A DNA stretch of 64,000 bases from Platynereis dumerilii. Lineage: Eukaryota; Annelida; Polychaeta; Phyllodocida; Nereididae. The DNA lies in the NCBI GenBank assembly GCA_026936325.1, contig JAPTHN010000001.1, positions 129,805,138 through 129,869,137 on the forward strand. Direction: 5' to 3'. Below, piece after piece: positions 13,135 through 26,166 of this stretch. The notes under the pieces are model-generated. The model saw only the letters and a program-made list of their open reading frames with translations, was not told the DNA's origin and made no database searches. Each line of letters opens with the position of its first letter. Within the stretch, counting starts at the first letter, position 1. A program made the translations under genes and the position numbers.

Positions 13135-13848
13135 TGCTAAGTTCTCACAGGACATGGCGGAGAACTTTTTTTGACCGGCAAGACAGAGGCAGACGATTTC
13201 TAGGAGAAAAATGGCTAACTCGGCGACACACAACGATTATATAATTAATTAGAGGCATATAACGGCAGAATAAGATCTTAAATTGGCGGAATAAGATCTT
13301 AAATCGGCAGAATAAGATCGTTAATCGGCGGGGCAAGATCATATGCCTGTGGGACAAGATCTAAATGCCTGTGGGGCAAGATCTAACCACCTGCGAGGCT
13401 GCAAAAAACGTCGGTGGGATGTCAAAAACCGTCGGTGAGATGTCAAAAACTGCCGGCGAGGCAGCAAAAAACTGCCGGTGAGGCTGCAGATGTCCCGCAG
13501 GGGCAGTATAAATGTCCAACAGGGGCATGGGATGTCCCTATATCCCGCCGGTCATGTTTTCACTTGTTCTCACTCGAAAAATGCCTGCCGGTCATCCAAA
13601 AATTTTGAAAAATCGTGGCTCTTTCCCGACTACTTTGAAAAAAGTTTCAGCCTGCTGAATATTTTTTGACATCCACGGGGGAGTTCCGCCCATTTATAGG
13701 AACCTGCCGATATGCAAAAAAAATGTCGACGGGATGTGAAAAATCGTTGGTGGGATTTCACAAATCATCAAAAAATCATCCGAATTTCCAGGAAATACTA
13801 GCTCTCCGGCGCCAAAAGGCCTCCATGACGTTCCGTGTGAATGGGGCA
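13135..13848 (+). mobile_element. TTA-duplicating element P, copy 1
   Basis: Flanked on both sides by TTA (13132-13134 and 13849-13851). Ends are related to TGCCCCAGTCTCACGG of copy 2, but more decayed. The 714-bp interior is built from degenerate repeats: several AATAAGATC units, then GCCGGYGAGG-plus-CAAAAA units. The 3-bp TTA duplication fits the PIF/Harbinger superfamily. No transposase is present, so it is non-autonomous. Confidence 0.65.
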
Positions 13849-14162
13849 TTACTGTGTTGAAGTTCTTCCATGAAAACTACGTGTTTTCTCTATCGCTTCC
13901 TTGCTGATGGAAACTGTCATCACAAGTGCCATTACAAGCTTGTTGACTGTTGTCAGTACAGTAAAAGTATTAAGTTCCATATGCTTTGTCAAGACACTCC
14001 CAACAGGCAAGAACAGTTGATTGACTCATTTTTAAGGGAAATCATAGTCCACACCCGGACATCTTGGCTTTGTCATTTTTGTAAATATTCTGTTGTAATG
14101 TCTGGGACAGCCTCAGCCGGACCATTGCAGTGTACGTGTCTCAATACAGGGTAGTAGCCTTA

Positions 14163-14899
14163 TGCCCCAGTCTCACGGCACGTTACAGAGAACTTTTTAC
14201 CACTGAGGGGCAGCTTGAGTTGAATTCTAGGAAAAAAATGACCATCACGGCGACATACAATGTTTATAAAACCATTACATAATTAATTAAAAGCATATCA
14301 CGGCGGGGTTCTTTTTGTTCACTGCGGGGAAGAAAAGTTGTACGCCGTCCCCAAAAGTTCGCCGGGGGAAAGGAATTTCCTCCTCCTGAGGGATACTTTT
14401 ATATCGCCCCTAGATATAAAAAGTACCCCTCAGGGAACCTATAACTGCCCCTCAGTGAACCTATTTCACCGCGGCGGGATGTCAAAAACTGCCGGCGAGG
14501 CTTCAAATGTCCTCCCAGGGGCAGGAAAGGTCCCCGCGGGGGCAGGAAAGGTCCCCGCGGGGGCAGGAGAGGTCCCCTCAGGGGCAGGGGATGTCCTAAT
14601 ATCCCGGCGGAGATGTTTTTGAGGCGTTCTCACTGAAAAAATCCACGCCGGACATCCAAAAATTAAGAAAATTTTGGGCTCTGGTCCGCCGTCATGAAAA
14701 AAAAGTTTGTACCTGTTGAATCTTTTTTGACATCCACGGCGCAGTTTTCCCATTTCTAGGAACCACTGAGGGGAACAAAAACTTCCCCTGGGGGGATGTT
14801 AAAAGTCGACGGCGGATCACCCAAATTCATCCAAATTACCAGGAAATACTTCGACGCCGATCTAAATAGTTCTCCGGGAGCCGCCGTGAGACTGGGGCA
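14163..14899 (+). mobile_element. TTA-duplicating element P, copy 2
   Basis: 737 bp flanked by TTA on both sides (14160-14162, 14900-14902). Terminal inverted repeats begin TGCCCCAGTCTCACGG. The centre holds tandem ~20-bp units with a palindromic CCCCGCGGGG core at about 14510-14590. It shares the start (GAGAACTTTTT), a TAATTAATT block and the end with copy 1, in the same orientation and only 314 bp downstream. Confidence 0.75.
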
Positions 14900-14902
14900 T
14901 TA

Positions 14903-15730
14903 CCGTAATGGGAAACTACTGTTCCTTAAAGATGATTAAATCTATGTCAAAATTATCTAATAAATTAGAACCCAGGTTTAAATTTCCAGTTTGCTCAGAA
15001 TGTCCTCACATGTATTTGTGACTCTTTCTCCAGGGTATCTTAATTAAATCTTAATTAAATACATTTGTTGTCCGACACCCATGTTTTGGTTGGCAGTCGT
15101 CTTGAGGTTGTCTGAAATGGAGAAGCATTCCCTGGTTATGTCCTTGGATACAGAATATTGTTCAGTTTGTATTCTCTTGACTATCTTCTTGACGTTCATC
15201 CTTCCTTTTCAGGGTACCATCAGGCCCTTTTGTTCACACAAGTTGCCGATTTAACAAAGTAGCCTTTCCATTGTTTTGCCTCGAAGCTCAAGTTTTGATT
15301 TCTTCCACTGGACTGGTTTGTGTGGCTCTAGAATGCATACTTGCATAGGGCCTAAGCTCTATGAGGATTTCATATAGCTTCCTTGACATTGCTCGCAGAT
15401 ACCAGAAATATTCTGTCCTGGACTCTCCTAATCCGCTTTTGGGTGGCCTCTCTGCAGCGATTCTTATCTTTGAGAGGTCTCCTATACCCCTTTATTTAAG
15501 AAATGTGTAATATCGATGAGAGTCTGAGTCTGCTTGATCACTGAGGAATATACAATCTATAAGGAAGCACGGAAGTTTGTTTCTGGACTGTCAACATCTA
15601 GCCTGTTTCTCTTTCAATTTCTTTCTGTGTACATGTTCTTTGCTTGTTGCTTAGTCTTTTTCAACCTCTACTTTCTTTTCAGTTTCCTGTCAGTTTCATG
15701 GATCAAATGTGTGCCATTCCATGCAGTGAA
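14903..15730. other. No recognisable gene
   Basis: Ordinary-looking unique sequence. A duplicated TTAATTAAATC is visible near 15040. I found no supported exon. Confidence 0.35.
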
Positions 15731-15853
15731 CAGTAGCGTATTGGGGGGAGGCCCAGACTTAACATGGAAGAGATAGGAAATTATGGGACCGCCACGTATT
15801 CGCCTCATGTTATGCCCCCCCACAGGCCATTTCTAGATACATGTACGCCCCTG
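15731..15853. mobile_element. Short hAT-type MITE
   Basis: Starts CAGTAGCGTATTGGGGGG and ends with the inverse of CAGGGGCGTAC. The flanking octamers GCAGTGAA and GTAGTGAC match at six of eight positions, consistent with a decayed 8-bp hAT duplication. Confidence 0.5.
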
Positions 15854-16088
15854 GTAGTGACTAGGAATGTCATAGAACCCCAGATTTGGCAAATGCAAAC
15901 ACATTGACATCAGCTGTGCCAGTAAAATAGGAGGTTCAGCACCGGAGGGAGCCCATTTTTTTAAAAGTACAGAACGAATATCAGCAGAAGTTAATCTCCT
16001 CTCCTCGTTAATTCTTCCTGCTACGATAAAATTATTTGAAATGTCAATTTACAGTACCTGAACAGGACCGCAGAACCATGCATCATTC

Positions 16089-16420
16089 GGGGCCGACCAG
16101 ATGATCTTTGGGGGGAGCTATGGACATGTGGTGAAAAAAAAAAGATTGTTTCCCACTTGACACTGAACAAAAAAGTTTCTTCAGCACATGGAAAAAAAAG
16201 AAGTTTGTTTCCACCTGTAGCTAGGGTACCGTAATGTTAAAATGCCGATAAAAAAGTTTTTTGTGAGTGCGCATGCGAAAAAATTGTTAAAAATTCTGAT
16301 AAAAAAGTTTTTCACGAGTGCGAATGCGAAAAAATTGTTCATCGACGCGCTGCGAACAAAAAAAGAGTTTGTCCCGGGGGTAAAGTCCATAGCCCCCCCA
16401 ACTATCGTCTGGTCAGTCCC
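16089..16420. mobile_element. G-tract MITE Q, copy 1
   Basis: Inverted ends read GGGGCCGACCAGATGAT and GGGACTGACCAGACGAT, each followed by a G-tract and GCTATGGAC. The interior repeats AAAAAAGTTTKT and GTGCGNATGCGAAAAAATTG words. TTA follows the right end, while TTC precedes the left. Copy 2 is at 21936-22227. Confidence 0.75.
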
Positions 16421-16946
16421 TTATTTTAATTTACCGTGCAGTGTCGTATTCAATCCTTTTTTTCATGTATTTCATGTAGAGTATTTATTTGGGCCTTTTG
16501 CCTTAATAGACTTGAAGCTTGTCTGAACTGGAACATTCATTAAAAAGTCAATAAAAGAAAATGGCGTCAGCCGTTATTATGCAGCGTCAAGGTCTCTATT
16601 CTAATTCAGTCTGAAATCAGTAATTTTCATCATATTGAACACCACGATCATTTCTTATTCTCTAAGCTTGTACAATGTACCACATCAACTAACAAATCCA
16701 CTGCACTTATCTAAAAGAATTATTTTAATATTTAAAGCAAGTTGGTATTTACTTACAGGCCAGGAATCTTGAAAGTAGTGGCATGAACATAAATTATGAT
16801 ATGTTTGCAATCATGCACATGTTCTCTTACAATATTAATATTTTATAGTATGTTCATGGCGCAATGGATTAAAATAATCAATAACTGAATCAGCTATTGA
16901 AATATTTCATGAAACAAAAACCTATCGCATGGTTGTTGCCCTCCAG

Positions 16947-17121
16947 AATGGTGGTCTGGATGAACTGGTGAAGAGGTTTCCGAGTGGAAGTGCACCCCTG
17001 GGAGACAGGAAGGTCACGTCAGCAAACATAGCAAGATCAGCCATGAAAGGCAGCTCAAGGTCCAAAGCAGAAACCCCGGCACAGGACGGTGATGACACAG
17101 AAACGGTCCTTGACGTGAAAG
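16947..17121 (+). CDS. LRRC74: LRRC74-like protein, N-terminal exon
   Basis: An internal exon of an LRRC74A/B-like leucine-rich-repeat protein. It begins after the acceptor TTGTTGCCCTCCAG and ends at the donor AAAG|GTCAGT. It encodes a polar N-terminal segment: NGGLDELVKRFPSGSAPLGD at the start and DGDDTETVLDVK at the end. The last base leaves phase 1. Joined to the exon at 25738 it creates a Glu codon, giving DVK-E-QHFRDYDE with no frame break. That match of phase across an 8.6-kb intron is the main support, since this N-terminal part is poorly conserved in the family. LRRC74 proteins are cytosolic NLR-like LRR proteins without a known enzymatic activity. An upstream first exon with the start codon was not identified. 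Confidence 0.7.
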
Positions 17122-17493
17122 GTCAGTATCTTTATGCTCTAACTTCAGGGTGCAGACCAGTCTTCTTTGGAAGGCAACCACTAGATTTAGGGGGGGAAGG
17201 CTACATCCAAGGCATACGCTGGTGAGGTGTCACTGAAAGACACACTGGAGCAATGCTCGTACTTTTGCCAACTATTATCAAAAGCCTCTGGATCAAGGTG
17301 AGTTAGGCCAAGACGACTTTCAGGCAGCTGCTGGCTGAATGACCGTCCAGCTTCAAAACTCTCTCGTGACCACTACGTTCTGGATTTAGAAATAGAATTC
17401 CGAAATTAAATGAGATTTTCTAAGTTTTTCTTTTTCTGCATCCAATATAGATAAAAATTACCGGTAGAGACTTTCATCTGCTTGGCAAGCAGA

Positions 17494-17755
17494 CTTCCTG
17501 AGTACTGATGTTGTGACAGTACACTACTGTAGAGCTGTGAAAGCTGGAAACAACCTTCATCTCTGTTGTCTAGAATCTAGCTGTCCGACTCAAGGAAACT
17601 TACCCTACAAGAATAATGGAAAGAGAATTGAACCGAAGGTCATGTGAGAGAAGCCATCTGGATAAAGAGAACGACGGGGGCCATCAACGGAGATGAAGGT
17701 TGTTTCCAGCTTTCACACCTCTACAGTAGTGTACTGTCACAACATCAGTATGAAT
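17494..17755. repeat. Inverted repeat in intron 1
   Basis: The left arm (about 17494-17571, containing GTTGTGACAGTACACTACTG) is complementary to the right arm (about 17688-17755). Arms of roughly 70 bp surround a ~115-bp loop. It may be a MITE, but no target duplication was found. Confidence 0.7.
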
Positions 17756-17784
17756 CTACCATCCAGAGTAAATGTTCAGAAATA

Positions 17785-18030
17785 TTTTATGAGATTTATC
17801 GAAATTTGTTTGTGATTCTATTGAAGAATCTAAGGAAGTATAGTAGTGGTCATGTGCCCAGCCCCCCCATACCCAATAAATCAGGGGGCTGATTATCCAT
17901 GTTATTTGTGGTCATTCAGCATTTAAACAATGACTCCGCTCAGCAGATCTCGCTCTCACATGACCACTACTACTTCCTTAGATTCTTCAATAGAATCCCA
18001 ATCAAATTTCGATAGATCTCATTTAATTTT
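17785..18030. repeat. Second inverted repeat in intron 1
   Basis: Arms at about 17785-17862 and 17945-18030 share GATTCTATTGAAGAATCTAA and its inverse. It directly follows the hairpin at 17494-17755, so both may be parts of one element of about 0.6 kb (17360-18060). Confidence 0.65.
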
Positions 18031-20582
18031 GGAATTTTAAGATACTTGTTTTTGAAAGGTTAGGGGGCATTTTGGAAACTTTTTTGGAAAATTTAGAAAA
18101 AATTGTGTAATAAGGAAGGTGATGTGCAATTCAGGAAAACTTCGAGTCAGAAACTGAGACTTGTGTAAATTTGGCTGGATATAGGCCTGTATGTGATGAT
18201 CTAACATAAACTCAGCAACATTAAACATGCACACCTTTTCAATGTTTCACAACTTTTATTAACTACTGGGCTTAAACTTCATGTAATTTGCCAAACTTGC
18301 GTATTATCTACTGAACTAATGACTGAGGTCGTTAAATTGAATCTATGCATTTTTCACAGAACAAGACAAGCTTTCGTTAAATGATCCTAAGCAGCTAAGG
18401 AGAGTAGAGTACCGGCTGTGCAACATGTATACTATAGTGACTTCAAAAGGTTGACAAAGGTGTCCAACCAGATTTTTTCTCAGAAGGTTTTTACAATCAG
18501 GATAATTGTCAAAGTTCATGATGCAAAACGATGTGACAAACAAATGTGATAAACACTATCTTGGCACAAAAGTGTACCAAAAACTCACAAAATGCAGTAT
18601 AGTAAAAGTGACCATACGAACCACCTTTATTAATTCACTGCCCAGACATTGCGACATACTTAATGAGCTGTCTCAGAGAAAATCATGCAATATCAGGGAA
18701 TTTGTTCGGATGACGTTCTCGGAATGGCCTGAAATTTTACGTAGTGACCAGACCACCTCTTAAACGAAGAAATGTGAAGTTGGAACTTCAAAACTCAGAA
18801 TACTTTTCTCACAGGGGGGCCTCAAAATAGGGGTGTCGGGAAGCCATTTTTCACAAAAATCCTCATTTCTTCAACAAAAAAGTGGCCGATGTTCAGCCCT
18901 CTCTGATATCTGGTGAGAAAACCTTGGGAAAATTTGAATTTTTAGAAAATTCAGCCATTTCAAAAACTGTAATTTTCCGAATTTCCCTAAAAAATCATGA
19001 AATTTCCATAGTCAAAAGGTCAAAGTAGTACCAACCCTATTATCATATTTTTGATTGAAATTAATGAAAATCACAATTATTTAGTAAATTAGTTAAGTTT
19101 CATCTGGAAAAAACAATTATTTTGTATTACACGGCTAATTTTCAAAATTTAGTTTTTCACAAATTTTGATAAGTTGACGGAAATGTATCAATTTTGTGGG
19201 CCTATGTCTGACATAGTAACACTTTCATGTTAAACAATTTCCCTGATCATTCATGGAAAAACACCTATATTTAGTAAATCAGGGGAGATAATTGTGGGAA
19301 ATGAAGGAATTTTGAAAATATGGATACTCCAGGGGGGTCACTCCGAAACTGCAGATTTTGCTTTTTTCAAAATTTGAAAAACATGCCATGTTAAGAGGGT
19401 AATTTCACAATGTTGTGCGGGTCTAGGAGTGACAATATTTGGTTAGAAAATTAGAAGAATACTTCGATTTTAGATATCTGGTGAGAAAACAGTGGGAAAA
19501 TTTGAATTTTCAGAAAATTCAGCCATTTCAAAAACTGTAATTTTCCGAATTTCCCTAAAAATCATGAAATTTCCATAGTCAAAAGGTCAAAGTAGTACCA
19601 ACCCTATTATCATAATTTTTATTGAAATTAATGAAAATAACAATTATTCAGTAAATTAGTTAAGTTTCTTCTGAAAAAAACAATTTTTTTGTATTACACG
19701 GCTAATTTTCAAAATTTAGTTTTTCACAAATTTTGATCAGTTGACGGAAATGTATCAATTTTGTCTGACATAGTAACACTTCCATTTTAGCCATTTCTCA
19801 TGATCATTCATGAAAAAACACCTATATTTAGTAAATCAGGGGAGAAAATTGTGGGAAATGCAGATATTTTGAAAATATGGATACTCAGGGGGGTCACTCC
19901 GAAACCGCAGATTTTGCTGTTTTTCCAAATTTGAAAAACATACCATGTTTAGAGGGCAATTTCTCAAATTGGTGAGCACTCATATTGACTATATTTGTTC
20001 AGAAAATTGGCAGAATACTTGGATTTCATATATCTGGTGAGAAATTTGTGGGGAAATTTGAATTTTCGAAAATTCAGCCATTTCAAAAACTGTAATTTTT
20101 GTCTGCAAAAATTATCATTTTGTGTCACAGGTCTAATTCTAAAAATAAAATTTTCAGAAGTGTTATTGAGTTCCGATAATGTTTCAACTTTGTGGGCCTA
20201 AGTTTGATATAGTAACTCTTCTATTCCCACCAATTTTGCTTATCACTCTTATTTTTTATCCAATTTTGATTATCAACATGTGCAAAGTGTTTTCATGATT
20301 TCTTACTTGGGTGATCCGTTTCAGTCATTAACTTTTAATTTCTATTCACTTCTTACAATCAGAGGGTATGGAAATGATTATTTTCAATGTTGGATACATT
20401 TATATATGTTGATTTAAATCCCTGAAATGTGTCATAAGAGGTTGTTATAGAATAGACTGAAATTTTAATGCTATTTTGGAAGGTATTTAAAGTATTTAAA
20501 TAAATAACTAAACTTAACTGTGACTTAAATATTAGCTCCACTTTTTATAGCAACTACTGGCACTTCCTGTTTAGGCAGTCAC

Positions 20583-20913
20583 AGTAGATAGATAGAGAGA
20601 TAGATATGGTAAGTGCAGCCCTCTAAGCCGTTCTGAGCACTCACGAGAGTTGATTGATGAGATGGGAGAGAGAGCAGGAGTCCTTAAAATGCTACACACA
20701 TACCCCGTGTGAGGGATCTTTTACTTGCCCAGCATAGATACTGATACAAGGGGCCGCCAATTTAACGTCCCTTCCGAATGACATCCAGCTGGGATTTTGC
20801 TCATGAAGGTGCACTGAAAATTTTAGGCTCCCTACCTGGGGTTCGAACCCATGCAAGCCAAGACCCTCAGCGGAGCAGGCAGGCACCTCAGCCACTTGGC
20901 CACCCAGGTGCCC
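20583..20913 (-). mobile_element. tRNA-derived SINE with conserved central domain
   Basis: Read on the minus strand: box A-like TGGCCAAGTGGCTGAGGTGC, box B GGGTTCGAACCCC, then a body with GGGACGTTAAATTGGCGGCC and GTAAAAGATCCCTC, ending in a short GATA/TATC run. The body resembles a central domain widely shared by invertebrate SINEs (from memory). It lies inside the spacer of element N and so is probably a later insertion. Confidence 0.8.
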
Positions 20914-21110
20914 GAGACAGGAGCACCAAACACAATGAGCTGTTCTTGTGCTAGGTGAGCTTATATAACATCATCACCACTGTAAGAAATTGTTAACTTG
21001 TAACAATATATGTATGACAATGGTCATTTTGACGTCTTCAGACATGAACTGCTTGATCCAGGGAGGAGCTATCAAGAAATGCTAATGAAACAAATAAATA
21101 ATTATAGTGA

Positions 21111-21303
21111 TGAATTTACCTTCAGGAGAATTGGTATAAATTGTCAGAATTTTCGCGATTTCTCATCGTCTTCATCATTGAATAAGCTGTGGGGCTGAGT
21201 CGTCATGCGAGCTCTAGTCCTCTGTCACATTCACGATGAAGACGATGCAAATTTGCCAAAAATTGTGACAATTTATACCAATTCTCCTGAAGGTAAATTC
21301 TTC
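21111..21303. repeat. Hairpin in the element N spacer
   Basis: The left arm (about 21111-21178, containing CTTCAGGAGAATTGGTATAA) pairs with the right arm (about 21233-21303). The loop is about 55 bp. Confidence 0.75.
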
Positions 21304-21935
21304 ACTCTAATGAATCCGGACTCCTAGATCGAGAATCTACATTCAAAATAAATAATCTCATTATTTAGGGTAACTCCAATTACACTCATGAAACAATCAC
21401 CTAAATCTTGACAGCATACATTTGACATTATGTAACCCTGTTTCAAAAGTCCTTTTGTTGTCTAGGGTGACTTTGCAAAAGTTCCATCAAATGACCCCAA
21501 AAAACCATCCCATTGAAGGTGACAGAAACAGCGGAATGAATAGCGTTTTGATGAGCATCAGCAGCAATGATGCATTGATGTGCATGTCCGATACAGACCA
21601 GATGGCGTTGGTGTCACTCACCCTCCCCAGGCCTGTTGCAACATAGCATTTAGCCAGTCCAAAATTATTATATTTTTTTGCAAAATTGTGATTGGACTGG
21701 AAAGGGGAGATTCAAGAAAGAGTATTCTCTAATTTATTCTTTCTTATTCATCCTCATTTAATCTCGCTCCTTCTGCCCTCCCTGCTGGGTCCTCAGGCCG
21801 CCATCTTGTAATCTCAGAATGAGGCTCAATGGCTAATCTCAGAATGAGGCCTGACATATTTCTGTGACCTTGGTATAGTGCCTCCTCCATGAAAATCTGG
21901 TGATTTCCCACAATTACCTCCCTATTTAGGATTTA

Positions 21936-22227
21936 GGGGAGTCAAGCGGATGACCTTCTGGTTTAAGGGGCTATGGATTTTTGGTGAAAAAAAAGTTTGT
22001 TTTTAAGTCGACGCTGAAAGAAAAGTTTGTTCAGCACATGAAAACAAAAAACTGTGTTTCCAACTGTAGCTACTACCTGGGATACTGTAATGTTAAGTTT
22101 GCGAAAAAGAAAAGTCTGTTGCTCTCCTACATATAAAAAAAAATTGCTCGTCGACATTGCAAATTAAAAAAGTTTGTCACGGAGTAAAAATCCATAGCCC
22201 CCCCAAAAACTATTGTCTGGTTAGCCC
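21936..22227. mobile_element. G-tract MITE Q, copy 2
   Basis: Flanked by TTA on both sides (21933-21935, 22228-22230). The right end reads, inverted, GGGCTAACCAGACAATAG, followed by a G-tract and GCTATGGAT. The interior repeats AAAAAAGTTTGT. The 3-bp TTA duplication fits a PIF/Harbinger-type MITE. Confidence 0.75.
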
Positions 22228-24307
22228 TTACTTAATAGAGGTGCTTTAACCTGAATGATTACTGAAGTATTACTATGTCATACAATTTGAAATGCGGTCA
22301 GCACCACTTCGACCTTCCGACTATGGAAATTTCATGATTTTTTACGGAATTTTGGAAAATTTCAGTTTTTGAGAATTGACATCTTCCCATAGTTTTCTCA
22401 CCAGATATATAAAATCCAAGTGTTCTGCCAATTTTCTAACCAAATATGGTTAATAGAAGTGTTCACCAATTTTAGAAATTGCCCTCTTAACATGGCATGT
22501 TTTTCAAATTTTGAAAAACAGCAAAATCTGCAGTTTCGGAGTGATCCCCCGGAGTATCCATATTTTCAAAATATCTGCATTTCCCACAATTTTCTCCCCT
22601 GATTTACTAAATATAGGTGTTTGAGAAATGGCTAAAATGGAAGTGTTACGATGTCAGACTTGGGCCGAAAAAAATTGATACATTTCCGTCAACTTATCAA
22701 AATTTGTGAAAAACTAAATTTTGAAAATTAGCCGTGTAATACAAAATAATTGTTTTTTTTCAGATGAAACTTAACTAATTTACTGAATAATTGTGATTTT
22801 CAATCAAAATTATGATAATAGGGTTGGTACTACTTTGACCTTTTGACTATGGAAATTTCATGTTTTTTTAGGGAAATTCGGAAAATTACAGTTTTTGAAA
22901 TGGCTGAATTTTCTGAAAATTCAAATTTTCCCACTGTTTTCTCACCAGATATCTAAAATCCAAGTATTCTGCTAATTTTCTAACCAAATATTGTCAACCC
23001 TAGACCTGCACAACATTGTGAAATTGCCCTCCAAAAATGGCATGTTTTTCAAATTTTGAAAAAAGCAAAATCTGCAGTTTCGGAGTGACCCCCCTGGAGT
23101 ATCCATATTTTCAAAATTCCTTCATTTCCCACAATTATCTCCCCTGATTTACTAAATATAGGTGTTTTTCCATAAATGATCAGGGAAATAGTTTAACATG
23201 GAAGTGTTACTATGTCAGACATAGGCCCACAAAATTGATACATTTCCCGAAACTTATCCAAATTTGTGAAAAACTAAATTTTGAAAATTGGCCGTGTGAT
23301 ACAAAATAATTGTTTTTTCCAGATGAAACTTAACTAATTTACTAAATAATTGTAGTTTTCATTAATTTCAATCAAAATTATGATAATAGGGTTAGTACTA
23401 CTTTGATATTTTGACTATGGAAATTTCATGATTTTTTACGGAAATTCGGAAAATTACAGTTTTTGAAATGGCTGAATTTTCTGAAAATTCACATTTTCCC
23501 ACGGTTTTCTCACCAGATATCTAAAATCCAAGTATTCTGCTAATTTTCTAACCAAATATTGTCAATCCTAGACCCGCACAAGATTGAGAAATTGCCCTCG
23601 AAACATGGCATGTTTTTTTAATTTTGAAAAACACAAAATCTGCAGTTTCGGAGTGACCCCCCCAAAGTAGCCTTTTTAGTGAAATAAATAAATAGAGGTG
23701 ATTCATTGTTAAAAACAATGCTAGCCTTCATCCAATTCCAGTTTGGATAGTTCTTGTTAATTTTTTCTAGCATTCAGAGAGGGCTGAACATCGGCCACCT
23801 TTTTGTTGAAGAAATGAGGATTTTTGTGAAAAATGGCTTCCCGACACCCCTATTTTGAGGCCCCCCTGTGAGAAAAGTATTCTGAGTTTTGAAGTTCCAA
23901 CTTCAGATTTCTTCGTTTAAGAGGTGGTCTGGTACCTATGTAAAATTTCAGGCCATTCCGAGAACGTCATCCGAACAGCTCTGCATGATTTTCTCTGAGA
24001 CAGCTCATTAATGAGAAATTGTTTTCGGGCCAATTTGCATTGATTGTGACTTTGGTGTTTGAGCATGTTGCAAGAATAGTGGACTTTTTCAGTCATTTCA
24101 CATTTTTTCTTTATGAAATTTTCCGGACTATCAAAATGGATGTCAACTTACGTTAGTGTAAAGTTTCATGAAAATATCTATAATAAAACTTAGTTTCTTA
24201 GATAATTAAAAATGTGTGCGTTTTTCATGCTGAGTTTATTTGCAAATACCTTTAAAATAAGTTGATTCTGTTTTGGAAATTTAGTGGATTTTTTTGCAGA
24301 TAGGCCT

Positions 24308-25250
24308 AGGTGAAGAGGGGGTGAAAAGTCACAGGATTAAAAAGTCACAGGACTTTTTGATCAACTTGCAGTGACCCAATTATTAAGCTCAAATCATCAT
24401 TTGGGACACTTTTATGAGAAGAAGGTCTGTAGGGAATATGAAAATTATGCTCATTATGCAAAGTGGGTTTTTACCCACCTCATGCATTTTTGGGGTCCCA
24501 AACAGGTTTTATAGACTCTGAACCCTATTAATGTCTGGTCACTGTGACATAGGAAGTTGTGCTACTGTTTCAAGGTCTTATGGATAATAGTCTTTCATGC
24601 TGTGAACCCATTTTTGGCCATGTGGTCACCAAGTTGCTGTGATCATGTGTTGAATTTAAAAAACAGCTGAGGGGTGAAATGTCACACTGTGACATTTCAC
24701 CCCAGCACTGTGATATTTTACCATTGGATACCGTGAATTCAATATTCTGTGCTAAGGAAAGTAAAGTATTCCACACTTGAGGCTTTTAGCTTACAATCGT
24801 ATCGTCATCAATCATCAATAATACATCTGAGAGAGTATTGCAGCAAGTTTTCATTTCGCAAACTTTCGGCAATTGCTGATGGCGCATTGCCATTGCATGC
24901 AGATAGCTTTGGAAGGCTCACTATAAATATCATGCACAAGGACGACTATTACGTCCAGGCCTGCATATTACCTCATATACTGCTGTATGTCCACAACAAT
25001 TGCATGTGACTTGTTACCCCGCGATTGTGACTTCTTGACCCTCGCATGGGGTAAAAAGTCACAGCAGACTTTGCCTTAAATAATTTGCGAACTGACTAAA
25101 GCCTATTTACAGCACAGCAGCTATCATGTCATACAAACATAGTCAACTAAATACTGCATAATTGTGGTAGAGTTCATTCAGATCTAACAAACACCTCCTC
25201 TGTTCTGGGACCTTTTTTAAATTTTGTGACTTCTGACCTGTGCCTCCCCT
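24308..25250. mobile_element. Element G with iterated GTCACA words
   Basis: Imperfect inverted ends (AGGTGAAGAGGGGGTG versus AGGGGAGGCACAGGTC). AAGTCACAG-type words recur near both ends in both orientations. A near-perfect 33-bp palindrome containing GGGGTGAAATGTCACA lies at 24672-24704. No coding region was found. It sits in LRRC74 intron 1. Confidence 0.6.
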
Positions 25251-25737
25251 ACATGTCATGTGGGGGAAGACAAATGGAGAAATTAGTTAGGAATACGGGT
25301 AAATTTAGTGAAACCAGGGCTGGGCATTTATAAAAGCTTTTTAAAAATTTTTTTTACACATTTTGTTAATTTCTTTTGAAAAAATCAATTTCCTCTTTAT
25401 TTTCTACCAATTGTGGCAATATCAAAAGATTTACAACTTCGCCAATTTTTCTTGGTTATTATCATTTCCCCAATTTTTTTATCCATTTTGTGGTGCATAC
25501 ATCTATGAAGCTCTACTGGTATCAATTTCGCCAACTATAGGACTTCGTCTTTTCATGCTTTAAAGGTATAATCTTTGCCTCTTTACAAACGTTTTACAGC
25601 TTTGAAAAGTGAGCTGTGCATGCCTTCTATGGCAACATTTTAATAACAAGCCATCTTGGGAAAAATAAAGAAACGATCTGTTTTACTCTTGTATAGAAAC
25701 ATATCCCCTTCTTTAATTGGAATCTCTTCCTTCCCAG

Positions 25738-25916
25738 AGCAACATTTCCGGGACTATGATGAAACTGGCCAAACCACCTATGAAAACGCCTGCCGGAGAT
25801 ACCGGACTGTGCCCTCTGCCACCTTCCGACGGAAACTTGCATATGCTACCAAGATTGACATGAAGCATTATGGGATAGGACCCCGAGGTGCCAAGGCTCT
25901 GGCCATTCCTATGGTG
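25738..25916 (+). CDS. LRRC74: LRRC74-like protein, pre-LRR and first LRR exon
   Basis: Starts after the acceptor TCTTCCTTCCCAG with a 2-base phase remainder and ends at ATGGTG|GTAGGT in phase 0. It encodes QHFRDYDETGQTTYENACRR, then YRTVPSATFRRKL and MKHYGIGPRGAKALAIPMV. The pattern Y-x2-AC-x4-VP followed by HYGIGPRGAKALAIPMV is the characteristic entry into the LRR domain of LRRC74A/B. This is the most diagnostic exon of the gene. The following intron (25917-33102) is 7.2 kb and filled with transposons. Confidence 0.88.
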
Positions 25917-26166
25917 GTAGGTGCACAGGAGTTTATGCTTTACAATTACAAAGACAATTTCTTTGCCATCTTCAGTACACTGTGTCTCAATAGTACGTTC
26001 ACCTCATACTTAGCTCTTTATTCAATTGAAAGAATGGCAAAAATTCCAATTTTTAGCTTGGCTCACCAGGCTAATTCAGGGGTTACAGTCTGAAAATATT
26101 GTCTTTCAACACGATTGTTCAATAAATAAAGGTTGAATATATCTGTTATAATAACATTTTGTTGTT

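Larger units (their letters stand above)
18663..24008. mobile_element. Long-inverted-arm element N with tandem units
   Basis: A 5.3-kb structure flanked by TA on both sides (18661-18662, 24009-24010) with ends ATGAGCTGTCTCAGAG. Each arm starts with ~250 bp of unique sequence and then carries about three head-to-tail ~560-bp units. The landmark CTGGTGAGAAA occurs near 18911, 19479 and 20035, and its inverse near 22400, 22952 and 23510. Each unit includes TCACTCCGAAACYGCAGATT. The spacer (20230-22290) holds a SINE, a hairpin and MITE Q copy 2. No transposase frame was seen. TA duplication would fit Tc1/mariner-type movement, but the superfamily is uncertain. Confidence 0.7.
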